Shown one piece after another: positions 1-9,195 of a stretch of 64,000 nt of DNA. Within the stretch, counting starts at the first letter, position 1. Each line of letters begins with the position of its first letter. The notes beneath the pieces are model-generated. The model was not told the DNA's origin and searched no databases. It saw nothing but the letters and a program-made list of their open reading frames with translations. Source of the stretch: Oscillospiraceae bacterium (GTDB taxonomy: Bacteria > Bacillota > Clostridia > Oscillospirales > Ruminococcaceae); assembly GCA_018110925.1 (NCBI GenBank), contig JAGAZJ010000032.1, positions 1-64,000 of the forward strand, read 5' to 3'. The position numbers and the translations under genes are program-made.

Positions 1-1919
1 ACCTTGCTCCAACTTACAACTGCGCTGTTATTGCCTGCGGTAACGGTGAAATTCGGCTTTGCAAGTGTGAATACAGGTGTCACATACTTTATATCACTGT
101 TGGTATACGCAGAACCTGTGCCGTCCTTGAACGCTCTTACAAGATAGCCGTACTGTTTGCCGTTGGTAAGACCCGTATCCGAATAACTCAGCGATGTGGT
201 CTCTGTGCGATAGATAAACGAACCGTTCTCCACACGGTATACACGATACGATGTTGCACCGCTCACTGCGCCCCACCTTACGGTCGCTGATGCATTGCCC
301 GGAGTAACGGTGAATGTCGGCTTACCGACAGATGCAGATGCAGTACCTGTCAGATAGCCATACGCCCCGACCCTGTCTATGCGTGCATATGTTTTGTCGG
401 TCACGTTGCTGTTATACACCGTACCGTTGCCGCCCCTCAGATTGGTACAGCCGTAAAACATATCAGTTGAATTTGTAACTGACGATGTAGTCCATTGATC
501 AGATACGGTTATTGTCGAAAGCCTGCTACAATTTAGGAACATCGCCCACATATTCATTACGCTACCTGTGTTGAACCTTGACAGATCAAGTGACGAAAGA
601 CCGGAGCATTCCCCAAACATTCCACACATATCTTCAACACTTCCGGTGTCAAATCCCGATACATCAAGCGATCTCAAGGACGAACACAGCAAGAACATCT
701 GCCTCATTGATGTCACTTTGCTTGTATTGAATGACGACACATCGAGATACGTCAGTGAGCTGCAGCCATTGAACATATCATTCATATACTCAACTTTTGA
801 AGTATCAAAGCCGGAAAGGTCAAGAGATGTAAGAGATCTACAACCGGCGAACATATAGCCCATATCTGTGATATTTCCAGTATTAAAACTTGATACGTTA
901 AGTGATGTAAGCCCTGTGCAACCGTAAAACATTGCATTCATATTTGTAACATTGCTTGTATCAAATCCAGATGCATCAATACGGGTAAGTGAGTTACTGA
1001 GAGCAAACATACCTCCCATATCTGTGGCATTGCTCGTATCAAGATTTGTCAGTCCCTCAATGCTTTTCAAATTAGAATAATCCATAAATGCTTCAAACAT
1101 TGACCGACCTGACTTTGTACCGGGCATTATGATGATCTTATTTACTTTGTCCCTATCTATGTCTGCATAATAATCAAAGCCACAAAGTCCCTCATTTATT
1201 ATTTTCGTATCCGGCAGCTGTCCTTTCAGAGTGAACGTACCCGTTGACGCATCCCATGTATACCAGTCACCTGCATACAGCTCCAGTTCTTCCTCCGCAG
1301 TTTCTTCATCTTCAGCTGTATCCTTATCCTCTGCGGTGTCATCAGCCGCTGTTACATCGGCGTTTTCTTCACTTGCCGCTATGTCAGTGTTATCATCGGC
1401 GCTCTGCGCTTCGGTGTCCTCTGTCTGTGTATCGGCAGATACATCCGTCCCTGCTTCATCCGTGCCGCCGACAGGCTCTGTCCCGGTCTCATCGCCCTCT
1501 GCCGCAGTTTCGGTCTGTTCGCCGTCTGCGTCATCGGTGTCATCGGTGTCATCGGTATCCTCCGCTGTGTCAGCGCTGTCATCGCCGCTCTCTGCTTCGG
1601 CGTCCTCTGTCTGTGTATCGGCGTTGTCATCGGTATCCGCCCCGGCATCCGCTGTCTGTGTATCGGATACATCCTCAACGGGCTCTGTATCATCTGCGGC
1701 GGTGTTCTCATCGTTCACAGCGTTCTCGGTCGATGAGGCTGTCTCGCCTGCGTCAGTGACTTCGGCATCATCCCCGACGATATCAGATGTGATGTCAGAC
1801 TGCACATCCTCCGAGACCTGTTCCGTGTCGGGGGCAGATATCTCCTCCGCAAATGCGGGCAGAGAATAGCCTGTGAGCATCAACAGCGCTGTCAATGCAG
1901 CCAGTATCTTCTTTCTCAT
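1..1919 (-). CDS. Secreted BspA-like LRR / FN3 protein (C-terminus outside window)
   Basis: The start is ATG at 1919, with AAGGAGGAG just upstream; the reading frame is still open at base 1, so the C-terminus is missing. Residues 1-24 form a signal peptide ending PAFA. Residues about 25-220 are very rich in Asp, Glu and Thr and look like a flexible stalk. Residues about 240-500 carry BspA-like (DUF285) leucine-rich repeats, seen as recurring phrases such as DMxxMFxGCxSLTSLDLS. From about residue 530 come FN3 repeats, the second one cut by the window edge. By family this is an exported surface or extracellular adhesion-type protein; its ligand is unknown. It is transcribed away from the HTH gene at 2045 and shares the FN3 unit with the three genes upstream. 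Confidence 0.9.
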   Translation of the reverse strand, partial: MRKKILAALTALLMLTGYSLPAFAEEISAPDTEQVSEDVQSDITSDIVGDDAEVTDAGETASSTENAVNDENTAADDTEPVEDVSDTQTADAGADTDDNADTQTEDAEAESGDDSADTAEDTDDTDDTDDADGEQTETAAEGDETGTEPVGGTDEAGTDVSADTQTEDTEAQSADDNTDIAASEENADVTAADDTAEDKDTAEDEETAEEELELYAGDWYTWDASTGTFTLKGQLPDTKIINEGLCGFDYYADIDRDKVNKIIIMPGTKSGRSMFEAFMDYSNLKSIEGLTNLDTSNATDMGGMFALSNSLTRIDASGFDTSNVTNMNAMFYGCTGLTSLNVSSFNTGNITDMGYMFAGCRSLTSLDLSGFDTSKVEYMNDMFNGCSSLTYLDVSSFNTSKVTSMRQMFLLCSSLRSLDVSGFDTGSVEDMCGMFGECSGLSSLDLSRFNTGSVMNMWAMFLNCSRLSTITVSDQWTTSSVTNSTDMFYGCTNLRGGNGTVYNSNVTDKTYARIDRVGAYGYLTGTASASVGKPTFTVTPGNASATVRWGAVSGATSYRVYRVENGSFIYRTETTSLSYSDTGLTNGKQYGYLVRAFKDGTGSAYTNSDIKYVTPVFTLAKPNFTVTAGNNSAVVSWSK

Positions 1920-1967
1920 ATGATCTCCTCCTTATTTTTTAACCTTTTCAGGCTGATTTATAATAAT

Positions 1968-1996
1968 ATTATAATCTAATAAGATTAATTTGTCAA
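1968..1996 (-). promoter_or_regulatory. Consensus promoter of the BspA/FN3 gene
   Basis: On the minus strand TTGACA (1996-1991) is followed after 17 bases by TATAAT (1973-1968). This is a perfect sigma-A type promoter about 50 bases before the start codon at 1919. Its -35 lies a few bases from the palindrome at 1999-2020. Confidence 0.85.
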
Positions 1997-1998
1997 TA

Positions 1999-2020
1999 TG
2001 TATCAGTCAAATATGATACA
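1999..2020. promoter_or_regulatory. Putative operator palindrome in divergent intergenic region
   Basis: A perfect inverted repeat, TGTATCA-N8-TGATACA. It sits between the -35 of the minus-strand surface-protein promoter and the ribosome binding site of the plus-strand HTH gene, and overlaps the likely -10 (TATGAT, 2012-2017) of the latter. Position and symmetry fit an operator for the adjacent regulator; that is an inference. Confidence 0.5.
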
Positions 2021-2044
2021 ATTTATAAAAAAGGAGTGTCATAT

Positions 2045-2368
2045 ATGGCAATTTATAACAGAATAAAAGACCTGCGCGAAGACAATGACAAAACACAGGC
2101 AGAGATCGCCGAATATCTCGGCACATCAGCCCAGCACTACGGCAAATATGAGCTCGGTCACGCAGAGATACCCTTTGAACGTGCCATTATGCTAGCCAAG
2201 TATTACAACGTGAGCCTTGACTACATCGCAGGGCTGACAAATCAGAAAAAAGGCCTGCATGATACTGAGAATGACAATATGGCGGAGCTTCACTCCTTTC
2301 TTGCTTCGCTGACCGATCACGACAAACTGATACTATCAAGGCTTGCCGCCTGCATCTCGGAAATATAG
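2045..2368 (+). CDS. Small XRE-family HTH transcriptional regulator
   Basis: Encodes 107 residues. ATG at 2045 is chosen because AAAGGAG at 2029-2035 lies at normal distance; an in-frame GTG at 2036 would overlap that site. Residues about 4-60 form an XRE/Cro-type helix-turn-helix (RIKDLREDNDKTQAEIAEYL, then YGKYELG and YYNVSLDYIAG). The C-terminal about 40 residues are a short helical tail with no recognised domain. It is divergent from the BspA/FN3 gene, with a palindrome between the two, so it plausibly regulates itself and that neighbour. It is the only plus-strand gene among the four minus-strand surface-protein genes. Confidence 0.88.
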   Translation: MAIYNRIKDLREDNDKTQAEIAEYLGTSAQHYGKYELGHAEIPFERAIMLAKYYNVSLDYIAGLTNQKKGLHDTENDNMAELHSFLASLTDHDKLILSRLAACISEI

Positions 2369-2370
2369 AG

Positions 2371-2402
2371 CCTCCCCCGCCACATCGGACGGGGGAGGTT
2401 TT
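2371..2402 (+). terminator. Rho-independent terminator of the HTH gene
   Basis: A 9-bp stem CCTCCCCCG / CGGGGGAGG around a 10-base loop, followed by TTTT, begins 3 bases after the stop codon. It lies in the 43-bp space before the convergent FN3 gene; there is no U-tract on the minus strand. Confidence 0.85.
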
Positions 2403-2411
2403 GCATTATAT

Positions 2412-3465
2412 TCACTTTGTAGTTGTGTACACGATGTCTGCGCTTGTATATGCAGAACCCGAATTGCCGTTGAACGCCCTTACAAGGAAGCCGTACCTTG
2501 TTCCGTTTGCAAGTCCCGTTGCAGTATAGCTTGTGCCTGTTACCTCACCGAGATATACATATTTGCCGTTGTCAACACGATATACCCTGTAAGATGTCGC
2601 GCCGCTCACTGCACCCCACTTTACGGCCGCCTGCTTATTGCCTGCGGTAACTGTTACCTTTGGCTTTGCAAGTGTGCCGAAAGGCGTTGCATAAACGATG
2701 TCTGCGCTTGAATACGTCGAACCGACATTTCCGTTGAACGCTCTTACAAGGAAGCCGTACCTTGTTCCGTTTGCAAGCCCCGTTGCCGTGTAGCTTGTGC
2801 CCGTTACCGCACCGAGATATACAAATTTGCCATTATCGACCCTGTATACCCTGTACGATGTTGCGCCGCTCACTGCACCCCACTTTACGGCCGCCTGCTT
2901 ATTGCCTGCGGTGACTGTTACCTTTGGCTTTGCAAGTGTGCCGATAGGCGTTGCATAAACGATGTCTGCGCTTGTATATGCAGAGCCGACATTTCCGTTG
3001 AACGCCCTCACAAGGAAGCCGTATCTTGTTCCGTTTGCAAGTCCCGTTGCCGTGTAGCTTGTGCCCGTTACCGCACCGAGATACACATATTTGCCATTGT
3101 CAACACGGTATACCCTGTAAGATGTTGCGCCGCTTACTGCACTCCACTTTACAACTGCCTGCTTATTGCCCGGTGTAACTGTTACCTTTGGCTTTGCAAG
3201 TGTGCCGACGGGTGTGGTATATACAACGTCGCCGCTTGAATACTCCGAAGCATTCGACCCGTTGATAGCTCTTACAAGGAAGCCTGTCTTTTTAAAGTTT
3301 GTAAGTCCCGTTACCGTGTAGCTTGTACCTGTTGTGTTTACAAGAGCGGTGTACTTCCCGTTCTCATAGCGATAAACCCTGTACTGTGCCGCACCTGTCA
3401 CAGCATCCCAGCTGAGTGTAGCCTGCTTGTCGCCGGGAGTAGCCCTGACAACGGGCTTATTGAGT
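2412..3465 (-). repeat. Four tandem 264-bp FN3-coding repeats
   Basis: The same DNA phrase recurs near 2431, 2695 and 2959 and in diverged form near 3223, an exact 264-bp (88-codon) period. Units 1-3 are nearly identical in DNA, including synonymous positions. Unit 4, nearest the N-terminus of the protein, is more diverged. Confidence 0.9.
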
Positions 3466-4790
3466 TTAAGCATGGGTACTGTCACAGTGTTTCTGCTCAG
3501 TTCTTCATTGCAGATACTGCAATATACCACTTCATCGTATGAACCGGGTGCAGAATATGTTGCAGTGACTTCATTCTCCCTGACTGCATCTGCAGGGATA
3601 TGTCTCGTTGCGGGGATAATAGTGTCAGCCTGTTCTATCTCGGTATATATGCCGTCTTCAAGCTTGTAGAGCTTGTTGTCACTGCCTGTGTAGTATTCGA
3701 TATGTCCGTCAACAGTGCAGGACGGATCTTCCTTATCTACCTTGGTGTATGTGACGACTGTCACTGTGAACTCTGCGGTGTAGTCGCCGTATCTGAGGGT
3801 GATGGTCTGTTCACCTGCTGTTTCGGGGTCAAAGCCCTCGGCGGTGATCCTTTCATCGGGAAGGGTCACATCTTCCTTGGTTACCGATATTTTGCCCACC
3901 GTATCGGAGCTTATGCGGCTGAGTGTCACCACTCCGCCCGTGAGATCAAGGCTCTCGCCCTCGGAATACACCGTCTTGTCGGGAGCGGTTTTCACGGTCA
4001 TGTCTGTGACGGGGCACAGAGGCTCGGACATATTGCCGTCCTTATCCACCGACATTATCATGATGTATCTGCCGTCTATCGCCGAAGCGGGCAGGTTAGT
4101 TATCTCATTGCTGTCCACCTGATTGCTGATGGCCTCTTCAACGACGTTGTATATATACGATGCGGCACCGTCGGGCTCGTCCCAGTATATCCTGCTGTTA
4201 TCTGCATCATATCTGTACATATCGGGAGCTTTCAGGGTATTGTCGATATTTCCGCCGTGGAAACCGTCGGGAAGCTCAAAGGTATGTGCGCTTCTGTCAT
4301 AGGTATGGTCTGTCTCGCCGTTTACCTTTGATGCATAAACGCATATCGTTACATCGCCGCTTATATCATAGCCCTTGGTACACATGAACGCAAGTCTGCC
4401 CATAACATTGAAGGAGGGCTGTGTCACGCCTGTTCGTGTGCCTGCTTCATTTGTCTGATAGTCGGAGTGTACCCAGCCCAGGAATATGACATCAGAGCCG
4501 CTCTGCGCATAGACATCAAACTGCACATAGTTATCATCCCCGCTTGAAGCATAGTCAGCCGCTGCATCAGGAAAATCCCAGTAAAGCATACCCGTGCTGT
4601 CATCAAAGTTGAAATACGCCTCCCATGGGTCATACGAATCACCGGGGAGCACCTCCTGAGATGCACCGAGCGTGAGTGTCTCCGAGCCGAAGCCGTACGG
4701 TCCTGTCATATCCGCATATGCGGGAGCGGAATAGCCTGTTATCATTGCCGCAGCAGTAAGCAGAGACAGGATCTTTTTTTCCATATCCAT
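2412..4790 (-). CDS. Secreted Ig-like / FN3 repeat protein
   Basis: Encodes 792 residues. ATG at 4790 is chosen because GGAGG lies 8 bases upstream and the product then starts with a good signal peptide (cleavage after about residue 26, APAYA). The frame is open further upstream but lacks a signal there. Residues about 30-255 are two beta-rich stretches of unknown family containing FDDSTGMLYWDFP and RIYWDEPDGAASY. Residues about 260-350 resemble a bacterial Ig-like domain. Next is a segment with YCSICNEE near residue 425, also found in the next gene. Residues 442-792 are four FN3 repeats of 88 residues. There is no LPXTG motif or C-terminal membrane helix, so it appears to be released or held non-covalently. 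Function unknown; adhesion or scaffolding is likely. Confidence 0.88.
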   Translation of the reverse strand: MDMEKKILSLLTAAAMITGYSAPAYADMTGPYGFGSETLTLGASQEVLPGDSYDPWEAYFNFDDSTGMLYWDFPDAAADYASSGDDNYVQFDVYAQSGSDVIFLGWVHSDYQTNEAGTRTGVTQPSFNVMGRLAFMCTKGYDISGDVTICVYASKVNGETDHTYDRSAHTFELPDGFHGGNIDNTLKAPDMYRYDADNSRIYWDEPDGAASYIYNVVEEAISNQVDSNEITNLPASAIDGRYIMIMSVDKDGNMSEPLCPVTDMTVKTAPDKTVYSEGESLDLTGGVVTLSRISSDTVGKISVTKEDVTLPDERITAEGFDPETAGEQTITLRYGDYTAEFTVTVVTYTKVDKEDPSCTVDGHIEYYTGSDNKLYKLEDGIYTEIEQADTIIPATRHIPADAVRENEVTATYSAPGSYDEVVYCSICNEELSRNTVTVPMLKLNKPVVRATPGDKQATLSWDAVTGAAQYRVYRYENGKYTALVNTTGTSYTVTGLTNFKKTGFLVRAINGSNASEYSSGDVVYTTPVGTLAKPKVTVTPGNKQAVVKWSAVSGATSYRVYRVDNGKYVYLGAVTGTSYTATGLANGTRYGFLVRAFNGNVGSAYTSADIVYATPIGTLAKPKVTVTAGNKQAAVKWGAVSGATSYRVYRVDNGKFVYLGAVTGTSYTATGLANGTRYGFLVRAFNGNVGSTYSSADIVYATPFGTLAKPKVTVTAGNKQAAVKWGAVSGATSYRVYRVDNGKYVYLGEVTGTSYTATGLANGTRYGFLVRAFNGNSGSAYTSADIVYTTTK

Positions 4791-4823
4791 AATAATTCCC
4801 TCCACAAACCAAAATATACCTTT

Positions 4824-4852
4824 ATTATATGTCAATGCCGGTCTTTTGTCAA
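4824..4852 (-). promoter_or_regulatory. Consensus promoter of the Ig-like/FN3 gene
   Basis: On the minus strand TTGACA (4852-4847), 17 bases, then TATAAT (4829-4824), 34 bases before the ATG at 4790. The gene therefore has its own strong promoter. Confidence 0.85.
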
Positions 4853-4900
4853 TATATTTCCGGAATAAAATATACATTTAAGAAAAAGCGTGTCAAAATA

Positions 4901-4947
4901 AAATTTACAAAAGCCGTTCTTCCGCAAGATATGCGAAAGAACGGCTT
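4901..4947 (-). terminator. Terminator downstream of the transglutaminase-like gene
   Basis: A 15-bp stem (AAGCCGTTCTTCCGC at 4911-4925 against GCGAAAGAACGGCTT at 4933-4947, one wobble) begins 9 bases after the stop at 4956. On the minus strand it is followed by a T-rich tract. Confidence 0.8.
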
Positions 4948-4955
4948 GTATCAGA

Positions 4956-7900
4956 TCATGCGTGAGGTGTCACCATGACCACGTCTGCAAGCGTATATGG
5001 CGAACCGTTGCTTCCGTTGAAGGCTCTTATGAGAAAACCGTATGTCCTTCCGTTGATGAGCTTCGACACATGAACAGTGCCGACGAACGATGTCTCACTG
5101 AGGAACTGATAAGTTTTCGTTTCGGGATAGTATACATATATCCTGTAACTTGTAGCGCCCTTTACAGAGCTCCATGTAACATCCGCCACGGTATTGCCCG
5201 AGACAGCCGTTACAGAGGGCTTCCCGACGGATGCAACAGGGGTCGCATAGACCACATCAGCCGCTGTATACGGTGAGCCGATACTTCCGTTCAATGCCCT
5301 TACCATGAACCCGTATCTTGTTCCGTTTGAAAGGCCTGAGACAGTATAGCTTGTAGCCGACGTATTGGCAAGGGCTGTATACTTGCCGCTGTCATAGCGG
5401 TATATCCTGTATGTCGATGCACCGCTCACAGCCCCCCATCTGAGGGTCACAGCCGAACTGCCTGCAACTGCCGTTACAGACGGCTTTGCAAGCGAGCCAA
5501 CAGGAGTTGTATATACAATATCCGCCGATGAATACGCCGAACCTGTACTGCCGTTGAATGCTCTTACAAGAAAACCGTACTTCGTGCCGTTTGTCAGACC
5601 TGTTGCGGTATAGCTCGTGCCTGTGATCTCACAAAGGTATACATACTTTCCGTTGTCTACACGGTATACTCTGTAAGACGTTGCCCCACTGACGGCGTTC
5701 CACTTGATGCTCACCTGCCTGTTTCCTGCCGTGAGCGTGAACGAGGGCTTTGCAAGAACACCGAAAGGCGTTGTGTATACTATATCCGCCGTTGTATACG
5801 GTGAACCGACATTACCGTCAAATGCTCTTACAAGAAATCCTATGCGCTTGCCGTTCGTGAGGTCTGCGGCGGTGTATGAAGTCCCTGTTATCTCCTTCAG
5901 GCACTTGAATGCGCCGTCATAGCTGTATACCCTGTATGAAGCCGCACCGTCAACAGCGCTCCATTTAATGGTCGCATATCCGTTGCCCGCTGTCACTGTG
6001 AATACAGGCTTTTCAAGCGATGTAACAGACGATACAGGCGTTGCATAGACAATATCCGAGGTCGTATAGGCTGAACCCGTACTGCCGTTGAACGCCCTTA
6101 CCAGGTAGCCGTACTTTTTGCCGTTTGTGAGCCCCGTATCGGTGTATGAAAGCCCGGTTATCTCCTTCAGGCACTTGAATGCACCATTTTCATAGCGGTA
6201 CACCCTGTACGCCTTCGCCTCGTTCACTGCGCTCCAGCTTACGGTAACAGAACCGCTTCCTGCGGCTGTCGTGAATACAGGCTTATCAAGCACATACATA
6301 GGGATAATAACGGTCTTTCTGCTTATCTCTGCTCCGCATTCTGTGCAGTATACAACATTGTCAAAGGAACCGTTTCTCTCATATGTAGCCGCAACATAGT
6401 TCTCGACCACGTCACTGCCCTTGGTGTGTGCGGTCTTCGGTGCGATCGTGTCGGACTCCGATATCTGCAAGTATTCACCGTCAGTGTATACATAAAGGTT
6501 TCCGTCACTGCCTGTGTAGTACTCTATATAACCTGTCCTTGTGCAGCTGGCAGGGACCGCATCATGCTTTGTGTATGTTATGTTTCTTATGCGAACATAT
6601 TTGCCGCCCCGAGCCGCTGTGAACATTGCATATCCGCCGTCTCCACTTATAACGGTGTCTGTTCCGGAGAGCGCCCAGCCGCTGTATGTGTCATCCTTGT
6701 TCACAAGAGCGGCATCTGCGGTCACCACAGTGCCTTCTCTCAGTATGACCGATGTCAGCGAACAGCCCGAGAAGATGCCCTGTGCGCTAACGCTCATATC
6801 AACTCCGCTGAGGTCAAGCGATGTCAGTGATGAACAGCCGCTGAATGCATCGTCCATATCGGCAACATCCGTCATATCAAGCTGTGCCAGACCCTCAATT
6901 TCCGTCAGGGATGTCATTCCGCTGAATGCACTGTCAAGGGATGTACCGGCCTTGGCACCGCTTATCACTATCTTTCTGACAGCCGTCCTATCCACGCCCG
7001 CAAGGGTCGCAAGGTCTGACCCCTCAGACGTGTCGGGGAGCTGACCCGAGAGCGTGAGCACGCCGGATGAATACTCATACCACCTGAGTGTGCGCACATA
7101 TACTCCCTCAGAAGCGGATGTGAACTCCGCATATGTCCCGTTCCCACTGATGACCGCCGAAGAACCGTCAGCTGCCCAGCCGAGATATATGCCGCCGTTG
7201 TTTTCAAGCTCCATGTCCTCCGTTACTGCAAAACCCGACGGGAGTACCAGCGACGTGAGAGACGAACAGCCTGAGAAGAAGCCCTGTGTCCTTACGGAAG
7301 TACCGATATCCAGACCCGTAAGATCAAGTGAACCGAGTGATGAACAATCGTGGAAAAGATAGCTCATATCGGTGACACTGCCGATATCGAGATCATCCAG
7401 CCCCTCTATCGTCTCAAGGGATGCCAGCCCGCCGAATGCGCCGCAGATCGATACGCCTGCCTCTGTACCTGAGAGTATCTCTATCTTCTTTATACTGCTC
7501 TTGTTTATTTCGGCAAGGTCGGCAAGCCCGTTGCCGTAGGATGTATCAGGCAGCTTGCCTGAAAGTTTGAGCGTGCCAGTTTCACTGTCCCATGAGAACC
7601 ATTCAGAGCCCTGACCCGTGAAATCCTTGTCAAATGCCGGCATGGTGAACTGAGAATAATCAAACTGATAGTTATACATGGGATGAGAGTCACGGCTGTT
7701 AAGATCCATGTCGTTGATGAGGAACGTAGCCTTGCTCTTGTTGAGATATCTTTCATCAAAACGTGACGTGAGCTGACCATTCAGATAATACCTCATGTCA
7801 CAGAAAGTCGGGTCTGCCAAATACCACTCGCCGTACAGCTTTACTGCATTCCATGCGTGTGCATTCTGATCCGTCTGTGACTCGGAGCAGGACAGTATGA

Positions 7901-9083
7901 AGCTGTCAACGCCGATACGGTTGCAGAGATATTCAAAAGCGAACGCATAGCCCATGCAGACAGATTCACCGAAATATACAGAACCCATCATCGACTGGTT
8001 GTAGTCTGAGAACTGATAATCCACGTTCTCAGATATCTTCTGCGCAAGGAACGTTTCCTTCTCAACCAGCGTATCATACACCGCCGCATCGGATATCCAT
8101 GCATCGGTCTTGTTCTTTATGCCTGTCCATAAGGTCTGTCTTGACGAGCCCGACCAACAGTTGTCATAACAGAGCAAAGTGAATTTGGTGAGACCCGCTG
8201 AATTATATGAATAGGAAAAAGCGTTTCTCAGGAAGAAGTACTGCGGATTGGAATAGAAAAATCCCCAGTAAAGATTGTATGCCTCTGTCTGTGACAGGGG
8301 AGAAGCAAACCTTACCTCAGCAAAATACTGAGAGCTTATATCCTGACCGGAAGACAGAAATTCATCACAGGCAGCCGCCATACGGTCATATGCATCCTTC
8401 TGCACAGCGTTCATCTGACTGTAATAGTAATCAGACGAGCCGTCCGCATGAGAGCCGTAATGCCTCAGTGAAGCAACAGCATATCCCTCATCGGGCATAT
8501 CCTCGTCGCCTGTACGGTCATAGTATATGATCCTGCTGACAGCTTCGCTCTGCTCTTCCGTAAGGGCGATGCCGTAGGGTTCAAAGCCGTCATAGTCTTC
8601 CTCATCTATGGAGTTCACTATCTCATATGCCTCGTCAATGGTCATATGAGCATCGTCGGGCTCGGATATATCGTCTGTGTCTCCTGTCTTCTCAGATGTG
8701 ACAGCATCCTGTATGGTCATCACAGAGACATCGGATATCCCGTCAGAAGCCTGTTCAGCGGCTTCTTCCTCTGTCGGTGTTTCGGTGGTGATATCGTTTT
8801 CATCCGTCTCGGAAAGATCATCGCCGCATTCGTCAGACGTCTGTTCCTCGGACACAGGGTCATCGGGTGTTTCGTCAGCCTCAGAGGGTATATCTGTGGG
8901 GGAGATATACCCGTCGGTCTCTTCATTCTCCGACACAACGGCTGCCGTGCCGTCCGTATCCTCACCGACGGTACCGATGTATATTCCCGTATCAACGGCC
9001 TCGGCATAGGCAGGAGTCATAAGACTCATCATGACAGCGACCGCACTGATACAAGATATGAGCTTTTTTGTAGATTTTGTCAT
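4956..9083 (-). CDS. Secreted transglutaminase-like / BspA LRR / FN3 protein
   Basis: Encodes 1375 residues. ATG at 9083 gives a signal peptide (cleavage near residue 27, TPAYA) with AAGGAAG upstream. Residues about 28-150 are acidic. Residues about 230-480 form a transglutaminase-like domain with a plausible triad: Cys376 in GESVCMGYAF, His409 in AHAWNAV, Asp424 in YLADPTF. Residues about 495-830 hold BspA-like repeats (MTSLTEIEGL, FSGCSSLTSLDLSG). A short YCTECG segment lies near 911, then five FN3 repeats run to the end. By family the domain may be a peptidase or cross-link peptides; substrate unknown. No sortase motif or C-terminal helix is present. It shares the FN3 unit and the Cys-x-x-Cys segment with the gene at 2412 and is the largest of the group. 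Confidence 0.9.
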   Translation of the reverse strand: MTKSTKKLISCISAVAVMMSLMTPAYAEAVDTGIYIGTVGEDTDGTAAVVSENEETDGYISPTDIPSEADETPDDPVSEEQTSDECGDDLSETDENDITTETPTEEEAAEQASDGISDVSVMTIQDAVTSEKTGDTDDISEPDDAHMTIDEAYEIVNSIDEEDYDGFEPYGIALTEEQSEAVSRIIYYDRTGDEDMPDEGYAVASLRHYGSHADGSSDYYYSQMNAVQKDAYDRMAAACDEFLSSGQDISSQYFAEVRFASPLSQTEAYNLYWGFFYSNPQYFFLRNAFSYSYNSAGLTKFTLLCYDNCWSGSSRQTLWTGIKNKTDAWISDAAVYDTLVEKETFLAQKISENVDYQFSDYNQSMMGSVYFGESVCMGYAFAFEYLCNRIGVDSFILSCSESQTDQNAHAWNAVKLYGEWYLADPTFCDMRYYLNGQLTSRFDERYLNKSKATFLINDMDLNSRDSHPMYNYQFDYSQFTMPAFDKDFTGQGSEWFSWDSETGTLKLSGKLPDTSYGNGLADLAEINKSSIKKIEILSGTEAGVSICGAFGGLASLETIEGLDDLDIGSVTDMSYLFHDCSSLGSLDLTGLDIGTSVRTQGFFSGCSSLTSLVLPSGFAVTEDMELENNGGIYLGWAADGSSAVISGNGTYAEFTSASEGVYVRTLRWYEYSSGVLTLSGQLPDTSEGSDLATLAGVDRTAVRKIVISGAKAGTSLDSAFSGMTSLTEIEGLAQLDMTDVADMDDAFSGCSSLTSLDLSGVDMSVSAQGIFSGCSLTSVILREGTVVTADAALVNKDDTYSGWALSGTDTVISGDGGYAMFTAARGGKYVRIRNITYTKHDAVPASCTRTGYIEYYTGSDGNLYVYTDGEYLQISESDTIAPKTAHTKGSDVVENYVAATYERNGSFDNVVYCTECGAEISRKTVIIPMYVLDKPVFTTAAGSGSVTVSWSAVNEAKAYRVYRYENGAFKCLKEITGLSYTDTGLTNGKKYGYLVRAFNGSTGSAYTTSDIVYATPVSSVTSLEKPVFTVTAGNGYATIKWSAVDGAASYRVYSYDGAFKCLKEITGTSYTAADLTNGKRIGFLVRAFDGNVGSPYTTADIVYTTPFGVLAKPSFTLTAGNRQVSIKWNAVSGATSYRVYRVDNGKYVYLCEITGTSYTATGLTNGTKYGFLVRAFNGSTGSAYSSADIVYTTPVGSLAKPSVTAVAGSSAVTLRWGAVSGASTYRIYRYDSGKYTALANTSATSYTVSGLSNGTRYGFMVRALNGSIGSPYTAADVVYATPVASVGKPSVTAVSGNTVADVTWSSVKGATSYRIYVYYPETKTYQFLSETSFVGTVHVSKLINGRTYGFLIRAFNGSNGSPYTLADVVMVTPHA

Positions 9084-9167
9084 GCTGACCACTTCCTTGT
9101 TATGCCCCATACAGGCTGTCACACCCGAGGGGCAAGAAAATGCACACAAAAATGAAACATATATATT

Positions 9168-9195
9168 ATTATATCATATTTGTTCATATTGTAAA
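9168..9195 (-). promoter_or_regulatory. Promoter of the transglutaminase-like gene
   Basis: On the minus strand TTTACA (9195-9190), 16 bases, then TATAAT (9173-9168), preceded by TGA to make an extended -10. It lies about 85 bases before the ATG at 9083. A palindrome GTTCAT-N7-ATGAAC at 9182-9200 covers the -35. Confidence 0.7.

Noticed and set aside
1231..1869. Ser/Val/Ala-rich plus-strand frame that looks like a low-complexity surface protein
   Set aside because: It is the exact antisense of the acidic Asp/Thr-rich stalk of the first surface protein; simple codon repeats keep the opposite strand open.
2412..3465. Regularly spaced repeats that could suggest a CRISPR array
   Set aside because: The period is 264 bp, the units are in frame and encode FN3 domains; there are no short spacers.
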